Origin: ZC4RG30 sp035556135
GTDB taxonomy: Bacteria > Pseudomonadota > Gammaproteobacteria > Steroidobacterales > Steroidobacteraceae
NCBI GenBank assembly: GCA_035556135.1
Contig: DATMFO010000003.1
Span: 1,240,001 to 1,304,000 of the forward strand
DNA length: 64,000 bases
Direction of reading: 5' to 3'
Shown: positions 26,440 through 35,539 of the stretch, piece by piece
Numbering within the stretch: position 1 is the stretch's first letter
How the letters are laid out: each line of letters opens with the position of its first letter
Notes under the pieces: model-generated
The model's input: only the letters and a program-made list of their open reading frames with translations
Told to the model about the DNA's origin: nothing
Databases searched by the model: none
Translations under genes and position numbers: made by a program

Positions 26440-26469
26440 ACTATACACAAGCAGAAGCTGCCGCGTCAT
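26440..26469 (-). promoter_or_regulatory. Promoter of the ald leader RNA
   Basis: On the minus strand ATGACG (26469-26464) and TATAGT (26445-26440) are 18 bases apart. The predicted start, about seven bases on, coincides with the first base of the first hairpin. An AT-rich stretch with the palindrome ACAAATTTGT (26471-26480) lies directly upstream. Confidence 0.6.
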
Positions 26470-26489
26470 GACAAATTTGTTGTAATACA

Positions 26490-27479
26490 TCACATCTGGT
26501 TCAGGGAACCCAGGCGGACGACGTTGTCGTCATTGGCCAACAACCCCGGGCGCCCCAGCCGCGCATGCTGCGATGCAATAAGCTCGTCGTCCCGGCGCAC
26601 CGCATTCCGAAGAAAAGTGAGCACAGGGGCGGCCTCCGGCGAGCGCGCCCGGGGGCCGATGACCATCACCCGGGCCACCGGGTCGAAGGACGGGCCACAG
26701 GGCAGGACCCGGCCGGCCCGCATGTGGGCTGCCATCTCGATATCGAAGAACATGCCCACGCCCTTTCCGGCCAGGACCATCTGCAGGAGGGTGTCCATGA
26801 AGGGCGGCCGGCCGGCGATGTGGAAGGGCACCACTCCCTTGCGGTGGAACTGTTCCATGGTCCACTGGGTGATCCGGAAGTGGTCCGGGCAGAGCAGGAA
26901 CGGCAGGTCGTTCAGGGCCCGGAGGCCCTGCAGCACCGGCCGCACCAGGGTGGGCACCCCGTACAGCGACCAGCTGATGCGGGACACCACCTCGGTGGTC
27001 AGGCCGTCGTCCTGCTCTGGCAGGGCGCCGGTGTAGAGCAGCACGTCGGCGTCACCCCGCCGCACTGTGCTGGCCCCGTCGGCGCTGGGCGCAAAGGGCA
27101 CGAACTGCAGGTCGATGTGCGGGTGGATCTCCTGGAAGCGTGGCAGCGCGGGCTTGACGCGCCGCTCCATCAGCAGCGGGCCGACCATGGCGCGCACGGT
27201 GATCGGCACCGGGGCGGCGCGGCGGCGCTCGGAAGTGAGCGCGCTCTGGGCCATCACCAGGTCGCGCGCGCGGCTGAGGAATTCGCGTCCCTCGGATGAA
27301 AGTTCGGAAGTGGCACCACGGTGACGCTCGAAGAGCTGGTAACCAAGGTAGCGTTCCATCGACTTGATCTGCGAGCTGACTGAAGGCTGGCTGATGCCAA
27401 GCCTCTCCGCTGCCTTGCGGAAATTGCCGTCTTCGGCGACGGCCACGAACACTTCGAGCTTCCGGAATGTCAGAGCCAT
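26490..27479 (-). CDS. LysR-family transcriptional regulator
   Basis: Protein of 329 residues. An N-terminal winged helix-turn-helix (F-R-K-A-A-E-R-L-G-I-S-Q-P-S-V-S-S-Q-I) is followed by the linker helix and a two-lobed effector-binding domain. LysR proteins usually bind T-N11-A sites and respond to a small ligand. The ATG at 27479 has a strong GAGGGGG site; upstream in-frame codons look non-coding. Its target is not certain: candidates are its own AT-rich upstream region (inverted repeat at 27610-27627), the sulfotransferase gene, or the ald leader promoter. The effector is unknown. Confidence 0.93.
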   Translation of the reverse strand: MALTFRKLEVFVAVAEDGNFRKAAERLGISQPSVSSQIKSMERYLGYQLFERHRGATSELSSEGREFLSRARDLVMAQSALTSERRRAAPVPITVRAMVGPLLMERRVKPALPRFQEIHPHIDLQFVPFAPSADGASTVRRGDADVLLYTGALPEQDDGLTTEVVSRISWSLYGVPTLVRPVLQGLRALNDLPFLLCPDHFRITQWTMEQFHRKGVVPFHIAGRPPFMDTLLQMVLAGKGVGMFFDIEMAAHMRAGRVLPCGPSFDPVARVMVIGPRARSPEAAPVLTFLRNAVRRDDELIASQHARLGRPGLLANDDNVVRLGSLNQM

Positions 27480-27609
27480 AATTCCCCCTCTCTCACCGGA
27501 GGGCGGATGCATTGTCGGCCCCCTCACGCGTGTGTTATGCGAAGAATCGCCTTTTCCGGGGCCCAAGGCAACCCGCAGGCGGGGCTATCCCACAAATAAT
27601 CATACGAAT

Positions 27610-27627
27610 ATATGCCTTGGCACATAT
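27610..27627. promoter_or_regulatory. Inverted repeat in the AT-rich region upstream of lysR
   Basis: ATATG-N8-CATAT is a perfect 5-bp inverted repeat within an AT-rich island of the 170-bp gap between the sulfotransferase and lysR genes. LysR-type sites are interrupted inverted repeats of this kind, so an autoregulatory site is plausible. I see no other feature in the gap. Confidence 0.35.
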
Positions 27628-27649
27628 CCGGTCTTGTTGCATCAAACGG

Positions 27650-28459
27650 TTACAAGCCCTGCCAGGAACCGGCGGCATAGCCGAAGCGTTCGAAATCCCC
27701 GCGATAAAGGGCAAAAGTGCGGGCCGCGAGGTCTTCTGTAAAAACCGGGGCCTGTTCTCGGGGGCTGACATTCTCCTGCGTGGCCAGGATGCGCTGCAAT
27801 CCCGGGCCCGCCAGTTCGAGCCGCTCGAACACCTGTGCAAGACCGGAAGCGAACTCTTGCTCCATCCGGAAGCAGCGCGCGTAGTGCAGCCGGTGCATCA
27901 GCAACACCTCGTGCTGCGCGTCCCAGTGATGGTCGCGCTGGCCTGACGGCTGGCTCTCGACGTAGGCGAGGAAGGTCGCAAAGGGAATCGCCTCTCCGTC
28001 GCGTGCGCCAGGCAGTGCCGACGCGCGTGCAAAACGCCGCAGCCTCGGCAACTCGCGACGTCGGATGCTGCGCGAGTAGCCCTTCTCGTGGCCGTAGGCG
28101 AACTTGTTCTGCCAGGCCGAGCGCAGGCGTGCATAGGGATTGCGCACGAAACAGTAGAACTCGTATTCGCCGGGAAAGCGCAGCGCATGCACGTAGTCGC
28201 GAAGCGGCGCGAAGGGGAAGCGGCGCGCATTGCGGAACAGCCGGTAGCGTCCCTCGGAGGGATCGGTGATGCCGTGGATCTCGCGCAGTCCCTCGACCAG
28301 CGCCAGGCGGAAGGTCTTCGTGCCCACCTTGGGATTCAGGACCACCACGGTGCGGCGCGCATGGTTCACGTAGGTCTTGAAGGGCGAGAAATGCTTCTCG
28401 CCCAGCATCCCGAAAAATGCCGGCCAGCCGCCGGGCGGTTCCCCTTGCACGTCCGGCAT
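27650..28459 (-). CDS. Sulfotransferase family protein
   Basis: Cytoplasmic protein of 269 residues. The PAPS 5'-phosphosulfate loop reads V-V-L-N-P-K-V-G-T-K-T-F-R near residues 38-50, and the 3'-phosphate site reads C-F-V-R-N-P-Y-A-R-L-R-S-A-W near 101-114. These motifs define the Sulfotransfer_2-like family, which sulfates carbohydrates, lipids or peptides. The acceptor is not predictable. The ATG at 28459 lies one base after the stop of the DUF456 gene, so the two are probably co-transcribed. Confidence 0.85.
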   Translation of the reverse strand: MPDVQGEPPGGWPAFFGMLGEKHFSPFKTYVNHARRTVVVLNPKVGTKTFRLALVEGLREIHGITDPSEGRYRLFRNARRFPFAPLRDYVHALRFPGEYEFYCFVRNPYARLRSAWQNKFAYGHEKGYSRSIRRRELPRLRRFARASALPGARDGEAIPFATFLAYVESQPSGQRDHHWDAQHEVLLMHRLHYARCFRMEQEFASGLAQVFERLELAGPGLQRILATQENVSPREQAPVFTEDLAARTFALYRGDFERFGYAAGSWQGL

Positions 28460-28460
28460 G

Positions 28461-28949
28461 TCAGTCGAAGATGAGCGCGGCCACGAAAACGCCGAGCATG
28501 GCGAAGGCCACTGCGAGCTTGGCCACCGCGCCGACGATGAAACCCACCCAGGCACCCACGCCTGCCCGCAGTGCGCCGCCCGGGTCAGGGCGCGCCGCCA
28601 GTTCGCCTGCGACGGCACCGATGAAGGGGCCGACCAGCATGCCCGGCAGGCCGAAGAACAGGCCCACCAGGGTGCCCAGCGCAGCCCCCGCTATGGCCTG
28701 GCGGCTGGCGCCGACACGCCTGGCACCCAGCGCCGCCGCGACAAGCTCCACCACGAAGGAAAGTCCCATCAGCGCCCCGAGGATCACCAGCGTCACCCAG
28801 CCGATGCGGGTGAAATCCTCCGCCCAGGCGGCAACCAGCATGCCGATCATCATCAGCGGAATGCCGGGCAGCACGGGCAGCAGCGTACCGGCCAGTCCCA
28901 CCAGCATCAGCACGCCCGCCAGCAGCCACAGCAGCACAGTGGAATCCAT
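28461..28949 (-). CDS. DUF456 membrane protein
   Basis: Protein of 162 residues made almost wholly of hydrophobic helices with glycine-rich turns (L-P-V-L-P-G-I-P-L-M-M and G-L-P-G-M-L-V-G-P-F-I-G-A), which is the DUF456 pattern. No function is known for the family. TACGAT at 28965-28960 looks like a -10 and overlaps the first possible ATG (28961), so the second ATG at 28949 is preferred; both are in frame. It runs divergently from lemA and one base ahead of the sulfotransferase gene. Confidence 0.82.
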   Translation of the reverse strand: MDSTVLLWLLAGVLMLVGLAGTLLPVLPGIPLMMIGMLVAAWAEDFTRIGWVTLVILGALMGLSFVVELVAAALGARRVGASRQAIAGAALGTLVGLFFGLPGMLVGPFIGAVAGELAARPDPGGALRAGVGAWVGFIVGAVAKLAVAFAMLGVFVAALIFD

Positions 28950-29013
28950 GATGCGTTCCATCGTAGCGGTGGCAGGTTTCGTGGTACATAGAAAAAAACC
29001 CAGGGAGTCTCAC

Positions 29014-29607
29014 ATGGTCCTCATCGTGGTCCTTGTCGTCCTGCTGCTGCTGGTGGGCTGGGCCGTCGCGGTCTACAACCGGCTCATCGCCGCCCGCAAC
29101 GGCTTCGCGAACGCCTTCGCGCAGATCGACGTGCAGCTCACGCGCCGCTACGACCTGATCCCCAACCTGGTGGAGACGGCGAAGACCTACCTCAAGCATG
29201 AGCGGGAGACGCTCGAGGCAGTAATCTCCGCGCGCAACAGCGCGGTGTCGGGGCTGAAGGCCGCTGCGGCCGATCCCGGCAGCGCCGCCGCCATGGCACA
29301 GCTCTCCGGCGCCGAGGCGGGCCTGTCCGGCGCCCTGGGCCGGCTGTTCGCGCTCGCCGAGGCCTATCCGGACCTCAAGGCCAACACCACGATGATGCAG
29401 CTGTCCGAAGAGCTCACCTCGACCGAGAACCGCGTAGCCTTCGCGCGCCAGGCCTTCAACGACGCGGTGATGAACTACAACAACGCACGCGAGATGTTCC
29501 CCGGCTCCGTCATCGCCGGTACCTTCAACTTCCAGCCAGCGCGCATGCTCGACAGCCCCGCGCCAGAAAAACGCGAAGTGCCCAGGGTCAGCTTCGGCTC
29601 AAGCTGA
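29014..29607 (+). CDS. lemA: LemA family protein
   Basis: Protein of 197 residues. One N-terminal membrane helix (about 2-20) is followed by Y-N-R-L-I-A-A-R-N and Q-L-T-R-R-Y-D-L-I-P-N-L-V, the LemA signature, then long helices. The family is membrane-anchored with an outward-facing four-helix domain of unknown mechanism and is often encoded with M48-type peptidases, as here. The ATG has GGGAG upstream. The M48 gene follows after 15 bases, which makes an operon very likely. Confidence 0.92.
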   Translation: MVLIVVLVVLLLLVGWAVAVYNRLIAARNGFANAFAQIDVQLTRRYDLIPNLVETAKTYLKHERETLEAVISARNSAVSGLKAAAADPGSAAAMAQLSGAEAGLSGALGRLFALAEAYPDLKANTTMMQLSEELTSTENRVAFARQAFNDAVMNYNNAREMFPGSVIAGTFNFQPARMLDSPAPEKREVPRVSFGSS

Positions 29608-29622
29608 TCCGCAGCGCGGCCC

Positions 29623-31581
29623 GTGGATTTTTTCGGCGCACAGGCGCGGGCGCGGCGGGACTCGCTGCTGCTCGGCTGGGCCTTCGCCGCCTGCATGGCA
29701 GCGGTGGTGCTCGTGCTGACTGCGGTGCTGTTGTGGGGGCTGCGCATCTCGTCGGCCACGGGTCGCCATCCACAACCCTTCGAGGCCTCGCTCACCGACT
29801 GGGCACTGCGCCATCCGGGCCCGGCACTGCTGACCTTGCTGGGCCTGACGGCGTTCATCGGCGGCACCAGCCTGTGGCGCATGCTGCAGCTTCGCGCCGG
29901 CGGCGGCTACGTGGCGCGCAGCCTCGGCGGCGTGCGCGTGGAACGCAATGCGCAGGATGCACGCCGCCGCCAGCTGCACAACGTGGTGGAGGAGATGGCC
30001 ATCGCCTCCGGCGTGCCGGTGCCGGAGGTTTACGTGCTGGAACAGGAGGACGGCATCAATGCCTTTGCCGCCGGCCATACGCCGGCCAATGCCGCGGTGG
30101 CCGTCACGCGTGGCGCACTGAACCGCCTCAACCGCGACCAGCTGCAGGGCGTGATCGCACACGAGTTCAGCCACATCCTCAACGGCGACATGCGCATCTC
30201 CATCCGCCTGATGGGGATGATCTTCGGCCTGATGGCCGTGGCCGCCGCAGGACGCACGCTGCTGCGCTCGGCGCGCCATACGCGCCGTGGCGCCGCCCCC
30301 GCGCTGGCAATCGGCGCAGCGCTGGCGGTCGTAGGCTATGTGGGATGGATGCTGGCACGCGTGCTGCAGGCGTGGATATCGCGGCGGCGCGAGACGCTGG
30401 CGGATGCCTCGGCGGTGCAGTTCACCCGCAACCCGGATGGACTGAAGGAGGCGCTGGTGCGGGTGGCGGCAATGGGCGAGCGCCAGCGCTTCGCGCACGA
30501 CGGCATGCAGCAGGTATCGCACATGCTGTTCACCCACGGTGCGCGCAGCCTCTTTGCCACGCATCCGCCGATGCTGGAGCGGCTGCAGGCGCTCGATCCA
30601 TCGATCAACGAAGGACGACTGGAATCACTGAAGCGCCAGGCGCTGAAGGAGTGGGCGGCGCAGCCGGCGCGCGACGTTGCGCCCGTTCCCGGGGCAGAAA
30701 CCAAGGACCATCTTGTGCTGTCGCCGCAGGCCGGCACAGCGGCGCCATCCACCATCGCCGTGCCCGCTGCAGCAGCGCTGATCGCGGCCACGACGGGCGA
30801 CCCGGCGCCGAGGCACCTCGACCAGGCGCTGGCCGTGCGGCGCGCCCTGCCGCCGGCACTGCGCGCCAGCGCGGAGGATCCGGAGATGGCCCAGGCCATC
30901 CTGCTTTCCATCGTGATCTATGCCGACCACAGCGTGCGCGAGCGGCGGCTGGAGTTCATCACCACCCGCCTGGGCGCGGCCATGACCGCGCGCGTGCAGC
31001 AGGTTGCTCATGTGAGCGCGACGATGGCCCCGATGCTGCGCCTGCCGGCAGTGCTGCAGCTGATACCCGCGCTGCGCGGCCTGCCACCGGCGGACCGGGT
31101 GCTGTTCATCCAGACGCTGCGCGACCTGATGCGGCTGGATGGCCGGCTCACGGTGTTCGAATACGCACTGGAAAAGCTCGCCATGCGCGCGCTGGTGTCA
31201 CAGGAACAGCCGGCCGCTCCCCATGGCAATCTCACGCTGGCCGAGTGCGAGGCTGAGCTGGGCATGGTATTCGCCGTGCTGGCGCGCCATGGCGCGCGCG
31301 ATGCGGAGCAGGCGCGCCACGCCTATGAAGCCGGCGTCGCGCCGCTGCTGCCGCGCCATCGTCCAGCCTACGCCGTGGTCGATGACTGGGTGCCGCTGTT
31401 CGATGAATCGCTGGACCGCCTGTGCCGGCTGAAGATTGCCGGCAAGCAGCTGCTGGTGGAATCTCTCGTGCGCACCATCGCCCACGACGGCATGCTGGCG
31501 CCCGCCGAGGCCGAACTGTTGCGGGCCATCTGCGCAGTGCTGGAATGTCCGCTGCCGCCGGTGCTCCCTCCGGCAGCATGA
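29623..31581 (+). CDS. HtpX-like M48 membrane metalloprotease with C-terminal extension
   Basis: Protein of 652 residues. Two N-terminal membrane helices (about 17-42 and 64-84) precede the M48 zinc site H-E-F-S-H (His180, Glu181, His184); the third ligand Glu is probably in R-R-R-E-T-L-A-D-A near 259. Two further hydrophobic segments lie between. The last 300 residues are a long helical cytosolic-looking region without a motif I recognise, with an alanine/proline linker near 345-385. M48 proteins of this type act in membrane protein quality control, and their pairing with LemA is common. The start is GTG at 29623. The extension makes it about twice the length of HtpX. Confidence 0.9.
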   Translation: MDFFGAQARARRDSLLLGWAFAACMAAVVLVLTAVLLWGLRISSATGRHPQPFEASLTDWALRHPGPALLTLLGLTAFIGGTSLWRMLQLRAGGGYVARSLGGVRVERNAQDARRRQLHNVVEEMAIASGVPVPEVYVLEQEDGINAFAAGHTPANAAVAVTRGALNRLNRDQLQGVIAHEFSHILNGDMRISIRLMGMIFGLMAVAAAGRTLLRSARHTRRGAAPALAIGAALAVVGYVGWMLARVLQAWISRRRETLADASAVQFTRNPDGLKEALVRVAAMGERQRFAHDGMQQVSHMLFTHGARSLFATHPPMLERLQALDPSINEGRLESLKRQALKEWAAQPARDVAPVPGAETKDHLVLSPQAGTAAPSTIAVPAAAALIAATTGDPAPRHLDQALAVRRALPPALRASAEDPEMAQAILLSIVIYADHSVRERRLEFITTRLGAAMTARVQQVAHVSATMAPMLRLPAVLQLIPALRGLPPADRVLFIQTLRDLMRLDGRLTVFEYALEKLAMRALVSQEQPAAPHGNLTLAECEAELGMVFAVLARHGARDAEQARHAYEAGVAPLLPRHRPAYAVVDDWVPLFDESLDRLCRLKIAGKQLLVESLVRTIAHDGMLAPAEAELLRAICAVLECPLPPVLPPAA

Positions 31582-31589
31582 GCCCGTGA

Positions 31590-32765
31590 CTAGGCGCGGC
31601 GCGGAAACAGCAGCCAGGCCGCCACCGCGGCGGCCGCTGTCACCGCGACGAACCCCGGCCACTGGCCGGCCTGCAGTATGGGCTGCCAGACCAGCGGCGT
31701 GACAAAGGCAGTCAGCGCCGCGAACTGCGAAAGCAGGCCTGCGGCAGCCGCGCCCTGGCGCGGATCGGAGACCACGCGCGGCAGGCCCGCAGTGACCACG
31801 GCGATCAGCGCGCCCTGCACCAGCATCCACGCCAGCATGGCGAGGTGGCGCAGCGGTGCCGCAAGACCGGGCAGGAACAGCGGTACCACGACCAGCACGG
31901 TGGCGAACAGCAGCATGCCGAGCAGCCGCGTCTCGCGCAGCCCGCGCGCCAGCAATGCACCAGCCAGGAATCCGGCCGGGATCATCGCCAGGTTGATCAG
32001 CGCCAGCACGTTCGAGGCGCGACCCACGTTCACCTGGTGCTGGCGCGCGTACCACTCGGGGAAGACGTTGTTCATGCCGAAACCGATGAGCACCAGCGCG
32101 GCGAAGCACAGCGCCAGGCGCAGCGGCCCGCGCTGGCCCCAGGCAGCAAACAGTCCACCCGCACGCCTCGCCACCGGCGGCGCCGGTGCGCGCGGCAGCA
32201 GCCAGGACGTCGCCAGCAGCACCCCGAACAGGACGAGGTGCAGCAGGTACCCGCCGCGCCACTGGGCAGTACCCGCGAAGGCGCCGCCGAACACCAGGCC
32301 CAGCGAGAATCCGACGGGCGTGTAGGTGGACCACACTGCCATCGCGCGCCCGCGCCGCGCATCACTGACGGTAGCCATCACCAGCGCCGGCGCAGCCGAA
32401 TACGCACCCACGGCAATGAGTCCTTCGAACACCCGGATGGTCATGAAGCCAGCCAGTGACTGCGTGGCCAGGTAGGCCCCGTTCACCACCAGGCCGGTGA
32501 GCGCGACGGCCTGCAGCGCATGACGCGCGCCGATGCGGTCCACGATGGAACCGGCCACCGAAGCCAGGATGGCCGGCAACACCCCGAACAGGGAGATCAG
32601 CAGTGCGACCTGCGCCGGCGTTGCGCCCAGGTGCACAGACACATCACCCAGTACCGGAATGACCTTGCTGAGCGAGGCGGTCGTCGACACGCCATAGAGG
32701 TAGATGAGCCCGACGGACAACCAGCTGCCGGGCGCGGGCGCGAAGCCGCGCGCTGTGCGTGTCAT
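31590..32765 (-). CDS. Major facilitator superfamily transporter
   Basis: Protein of 391 residues with about 12 predicted membrane helices. The loop between helices 2 and 3 has G-S-I-V-D-R-I-G-A-R, the usual MFS motif A region. The substrate cannot be told; the family includes drug and metabolite exporters of the CynX/YbjJ kind. The ATG at 32765 has a strong GGGGGAG site and is preferred over an in-frame ATG at 32789. It converges on the M48 gene with only eight bases between stops. Confidence 0.88.
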   Translation of the reverse strand: MTRTARGFAPAPGSWLSVGLIYLYGVSTTASLSKVIPVLGDVSVHLGATPAQVALLISLFGVLPAILASVAGSIVDRIGARHALQAVALTGLVVNGAYLATQSLAGFMTIRVFEGLIAVGAYSAAPALVMATVSDARRGRAMAVWSTYTPVGFSLGLVFGGAFAGTAQWRGGYLLHLVLFGVLLATSWLLPRAPAPPVARRAGGLFAAWGQRGPLRLALCFAALVLIGFGMNNVFPEWYARQHQVNVGRASNVLALINLAMIPAGFLAGALLARGLRETRLLGMLLFATVLVVVPLFLPGLAAPLRHLAMLAWMLVQGALIAVVTAGLPRVVSDPRQGAAAAGLLSQFAALTAFVTPLVWQPILQAGQWPGFVAVTAAAAVAAWLLFPRRA

Positions 32766-32825
32766 GGATACTCCCCCCTGTTCCCGCAATGTTACACGGC
32801 AGTAGCGGGCGAGTATCCGGCACCT

Positions 32826-33830
32826 TCAGTCGATGAAGCGGGTACCGATGTAGAACGCCACGGCCGCCACCATCGCCGCCGCCGGAATGGTCAACAGCCA
32901 GGCCCACACCAGGTTGGCCGCCAGGCCCCAGCGCACGCGCGCCGGGTTCTGCACGGCGCCGGTCCCGAGGATGGCGCCGGTGATGGTGTGCGTGGTGGAA
33001 ACCGGGATGCCGAAGTTGGACGCAATGAACAGGGTCACGGCCCCGCCCATCGAGGCCGCGGAACCGCTGGCCGGCGTCAGCTTGGTGAGCTTCTGCCCCA
33101 TGGTCTTGATGATGCGCCAGCCGCCGAACAGCGTGCCGATGGCAATGGCCATGTAGCAGCTGATGATCACCCACTCCGGCAGGTGATCCGGCGAGGCCAT
33201 GCCCTGCGACATCAGCAGCAGCCAGATGATGCCCATGGTCTTCTGTGCGTCGTTGCTGCCGTGTCCGATGCTGTAAAGCGCACTGGTGAAGAGCTGCGAC
33301 ACGCGGAACCAGCGGTCAAGCCGGGAGGGCGCGAAGCGGAAGAACACCCAGTTGATTGCCAGCATCAACAGCCCGCCGATCAAGAGGCCCAGCATCGGTG
33401 CCACGAAGATGAAGACGGTGGTGCGCAGGATGCCCGGCGCCATCAGCGGCGCGAAGCCCGCCTTGGCCATGGCGGCGCCGATCATGCCGCCGATCAGCGC
33501 GTGCGAACTGCTGCTGGGAATGCCGAAATACCAGGTGATGATGTTCCAGACTATGGCCCCGACCAGCGCGCCGAAGATCAGCGGGTTGTCGACGAAACCC
33601 GGCTCGACGATGCCCTTGCCCACCATGGCCGCGACCTTGGTCTCGAACAGCCAGATGGCCACGAAGTTGAACACCGCAGCCCACAGCACGGCCTGGTAGG
33701 GCTTGAGCACGCGGGTGGAAACAATGGTGGCGATGGAGTTGGCCGCGTCATGGAAGCCGTTCATGAAATCGAACAGCAGCGCCAGCGCCACCAGCATCGC
33801 CAGCGTCAGGAAGGCAGCATCGACGTGCAT
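32826..33830 (-). CDS. pit: Low-affinity inorganic phosphate transporter, PiT family
   Basis: Membrane protein of 334 residues with about ten helices. Both PiT signature repeats are present: F-D-F-M-N-G-F-H-D-A-A-N-S near residues 20-32, and G-H-G-S-N-D-A-Q-K-T-M-G with V-S-T-T-H-T-I-T-G-A in the C-terminal half. PiT proteins take up phosphate, often as a metal complex, driven by protons or sodium. The gene follows its DUF47 partner by 12 bases, the common DUF47-pit operon. Confidence 0.94.
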   Translation of the reverse strand: MHVDAAFLTLAMLVALALLFDFMNGFHDAANSIATIVSTRVLKPYQAVLWAAVFNFVAIWLFETKVAAMVGKGIVEPGFVDNPLIFGALVGAIVWNIITWYFGIPSSSSHALIGGMIGAAMAKAGFAPLMAPGILRTTVFIFVAPMLGLLIGGLLMLAINWVFFRFAPSRLDRWFRVSQLFTSALYSIGHGSNDAQKTMGIIWLLLMSQGMASPDHLPEWVIISCYMAIAIGTLFGGWRIIKTMGQKLTKLTPASGSAASMGGAVTLFIASNFGIPVSTTHTITGAILGTGAVQNPARVRWGLAANLVWAWLLTIPAAAMVAAVAFYIGTRFID

Positions 33831-33842
33831 GCGGGTGCGGCC

Positions 33843-34484
33843 TTATGCGTTCTGCAGGATCACGCTTTCGAGGATGTCCGCCACGTCCTGGCAGCGGTCG
33901 GTGGCGGTCTCAAGGAGCTCGTAGACGGCCTTGAGCTTGATGACCTGGCGGATGTCCTGCTCCTCGCGGAACAGTGTGGAGATGGCATTGCGCATCACGC
34001 GGTCGGCGCGCGATTCCATGGTGTCCACATCCTGGCAGAGCTTCCTGATCTCCGGGGCGTTCTTCATGTTCGACAGCAGTCCCACCGCGGTCTTCAGCGT
34101 CTCGCAGCCCTCGCGCAGCAGCTGCGCCAGCTCCACGGCGTGGGTAGTGACGTGCTGCACGTCATACAGGTGCAGCGACTCGGCCGTGTCCTGGATCAGG
34201 TCGACCACGTCGTCCATGCGGGAGATCAGGCGGTGGATGTCGTCCCGGTCGAGCGGCGTCACGAAGATGGTGTGCATCAGCGTGGCCGTGTCGTGGGTGA
34301 TGCGGTCGGCCTCGTGCTCCAGCGCGATGATGCGGTCGACCCGCGCCTCGCGGGCCCCGACATTCTTGTATTCGGAGAGCAGCAGCACCAGCTCGTTGCT
34401 GGCCTCGGCGGCGCGGGCCGCGTGCTGGTTGAAGAAGTCGAAGAACCTGCCTTCGCGCGGCACCAGGTTGGCAATGAAGCCCAT
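33843..34484 (-). CDS. DUF47 (PhoU-like) partner of the phosphate transporter
   Basis: Cytosolic helical protein of 213 residues of the DUF47 family, related to PhoU and widely encoded next to pit. It has the repeated E-x-x-x-D metal-site character, for example L-E-H-E-A-D-R-I-T-H and M-E-S-R-A-D-R-V-M. It is thought to control PiT activity. The ATG at 34484 follows GAGGA, and the family N-terminus (F-x-P-R-E-x-x-F-F-x-x-F) starts right after it. No PhoB box was recognised upstream. Confidence 0.92.
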   Translation of the reverse strand: MGFIANLVPREGRFFDFFNQHAARAAEASNELVLLLSEYKNVGAREARVDRIIALEHEADRITHDTATLMHTIFVTPLDRDDIHRLISRMDDVVDLIQDTAESLHLYDVQHVTTHAVELAQLLREGCETLKTAVGLLSNMKNAPEIRKLCQDVDTMESRADRVMRNAISTLFREEQDIRQVIKLKAVYELLETATDRCQDVADILESVILQNA

Positions 34485-34618
34485 GTTGCATCCTCGATGG
34501 TCTGCCGGTCCGGGCTGACGCGGCCGGGCGGATGATACGCGGGCAGGCCGGCCGATGTAACGGTTCCGTGCCATTCCTGCCGGCGCAGCGCCTGGTGGGC
34601 AGCTAACATGCTTGACGG

Positions 34619-35479
34619 ATGCATCCCCTTGCCGTTGCCGCCGTGCTGCTGGCCGCCCTCACCCACGCCACCTGGAACCTGGCAGCCAAGCGGGCGGCGC
34701 GCGCGCGCCATTTCGTATGGCTGTACTCGGCAGGGTCGGTGGTGTTGTACCTGCCGGTGGTCGCATGGATTCTCGTGGCGCACCGTCCGCAGTTCGGTCC
34801 CCTGCACTGGCTGGCGCTGGCGCTCACCGGCGTGCTGCACATCGGCTACTCATTGCTGCTGCAGGCCGGATACCGGGCTTCGGACCTGTCGCTGGTTTAT
34901 CCGCTGGCGCGCGGCACGGGACCTCTGGTGGCTTTTCTCGCGGCCACGTTCATCCTCGGGGAACCCGCAAGCGCATGGTCGGCGCTGGGCGTGGTGCTCG
35001 TGGTCGCCGGCATCCTGATGGTGTCGGGACTGGCCGGCGCGGCGCACAAGGCACCTCGCGCGGGCATCGTGCTGGGCATGCTCACGGGCGTATTCGTCGC
35101 TGCCTACACCATCAACGATGGCTGGGCGGTGACCACATTGATGATCTCGCCCTTCATCGTGGACTTTACCGGCAACCTGCTGCGGCTCGCGGTGCTGTCG
35201 CCGCTGGCGCTGCGCGACCGGCCAGGGCTCCGCGCCGAGGCAAAGACGTTCCGTGTGCCGGCGCTCACCGTCGCGCTGCTCGGACCGATGGGCTACATCC
35301 TCGTTCTCTTCGCCATGCGCCTGGCACCCATCGGCCACGTCGCGCCCATGCGGGAGATGGGCACGCTGATCGGCATGTACTTTGGCGCGCGGTTGCTGAA
35401 GGAAGGCGTCTCGCCCCTGCGCATGGCCGGTGCCGTGCTGATGGTGGGAGGCGTAGTCACGCTGGCGGTCACCGGATAG
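34619..35479 (+). CDS. EamA-family (DMT superfamily) transporter
   Basis: Protein of 286 residues with ten predicted membrane helices arranged as two EamA repeats (A-L-T-H-A-T-W-N-L-A-A-K at the start; V-A-P-M-R-E-M-G-T-L-I-G-M in the second repeat). The family exports or imports amino acids, nucleotides, sugars and other metabolites; the substrate is not predictable. The -10-like TAACAT at 34604-34609 ends nine bases before the ATG, which has no ribosome binding site, so the mRNA may be nearly leaderless. Confidence 0.88.
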   Translation: MHPLAVAAVLLAALTHATWNLAAKRAARARHFVWLYSAGSVVLYLPVVAWILVAHRPQFGPLHWLALALTGVLHIGYSLLLQAGYRASDLSLVYPLARGTGPLVAFLAATFILGEPASAWSALGVVLVVAGILMVSGLAGAAHKAPRAGIVLGMLTGVFVAAYTINDGWAVTTLMISPFIVDFTGNLLRLAVLSPLALRDRPGLRAEAKTFRVPALTVALLGPMGYILVLFAMRLAPIGHVAPMREMGTLIGMYFGARLLKEGVSPLRMAGAVLMVGGVVTLAVTG

Positions 35480-35539
35480 CGGGGACGCACCTGCGGGTCG
35501 GGACACTTCGATCGGCGCGAACGTCAATGCTAGCCTGTC

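Noticed and set aside
26268..26450. A 60-codon open frame across the ald leader RNA
   Set aside because: It runs through a perfect terminator hairpin and T tract and has no ribosome site, so RNA structure explains the region better.
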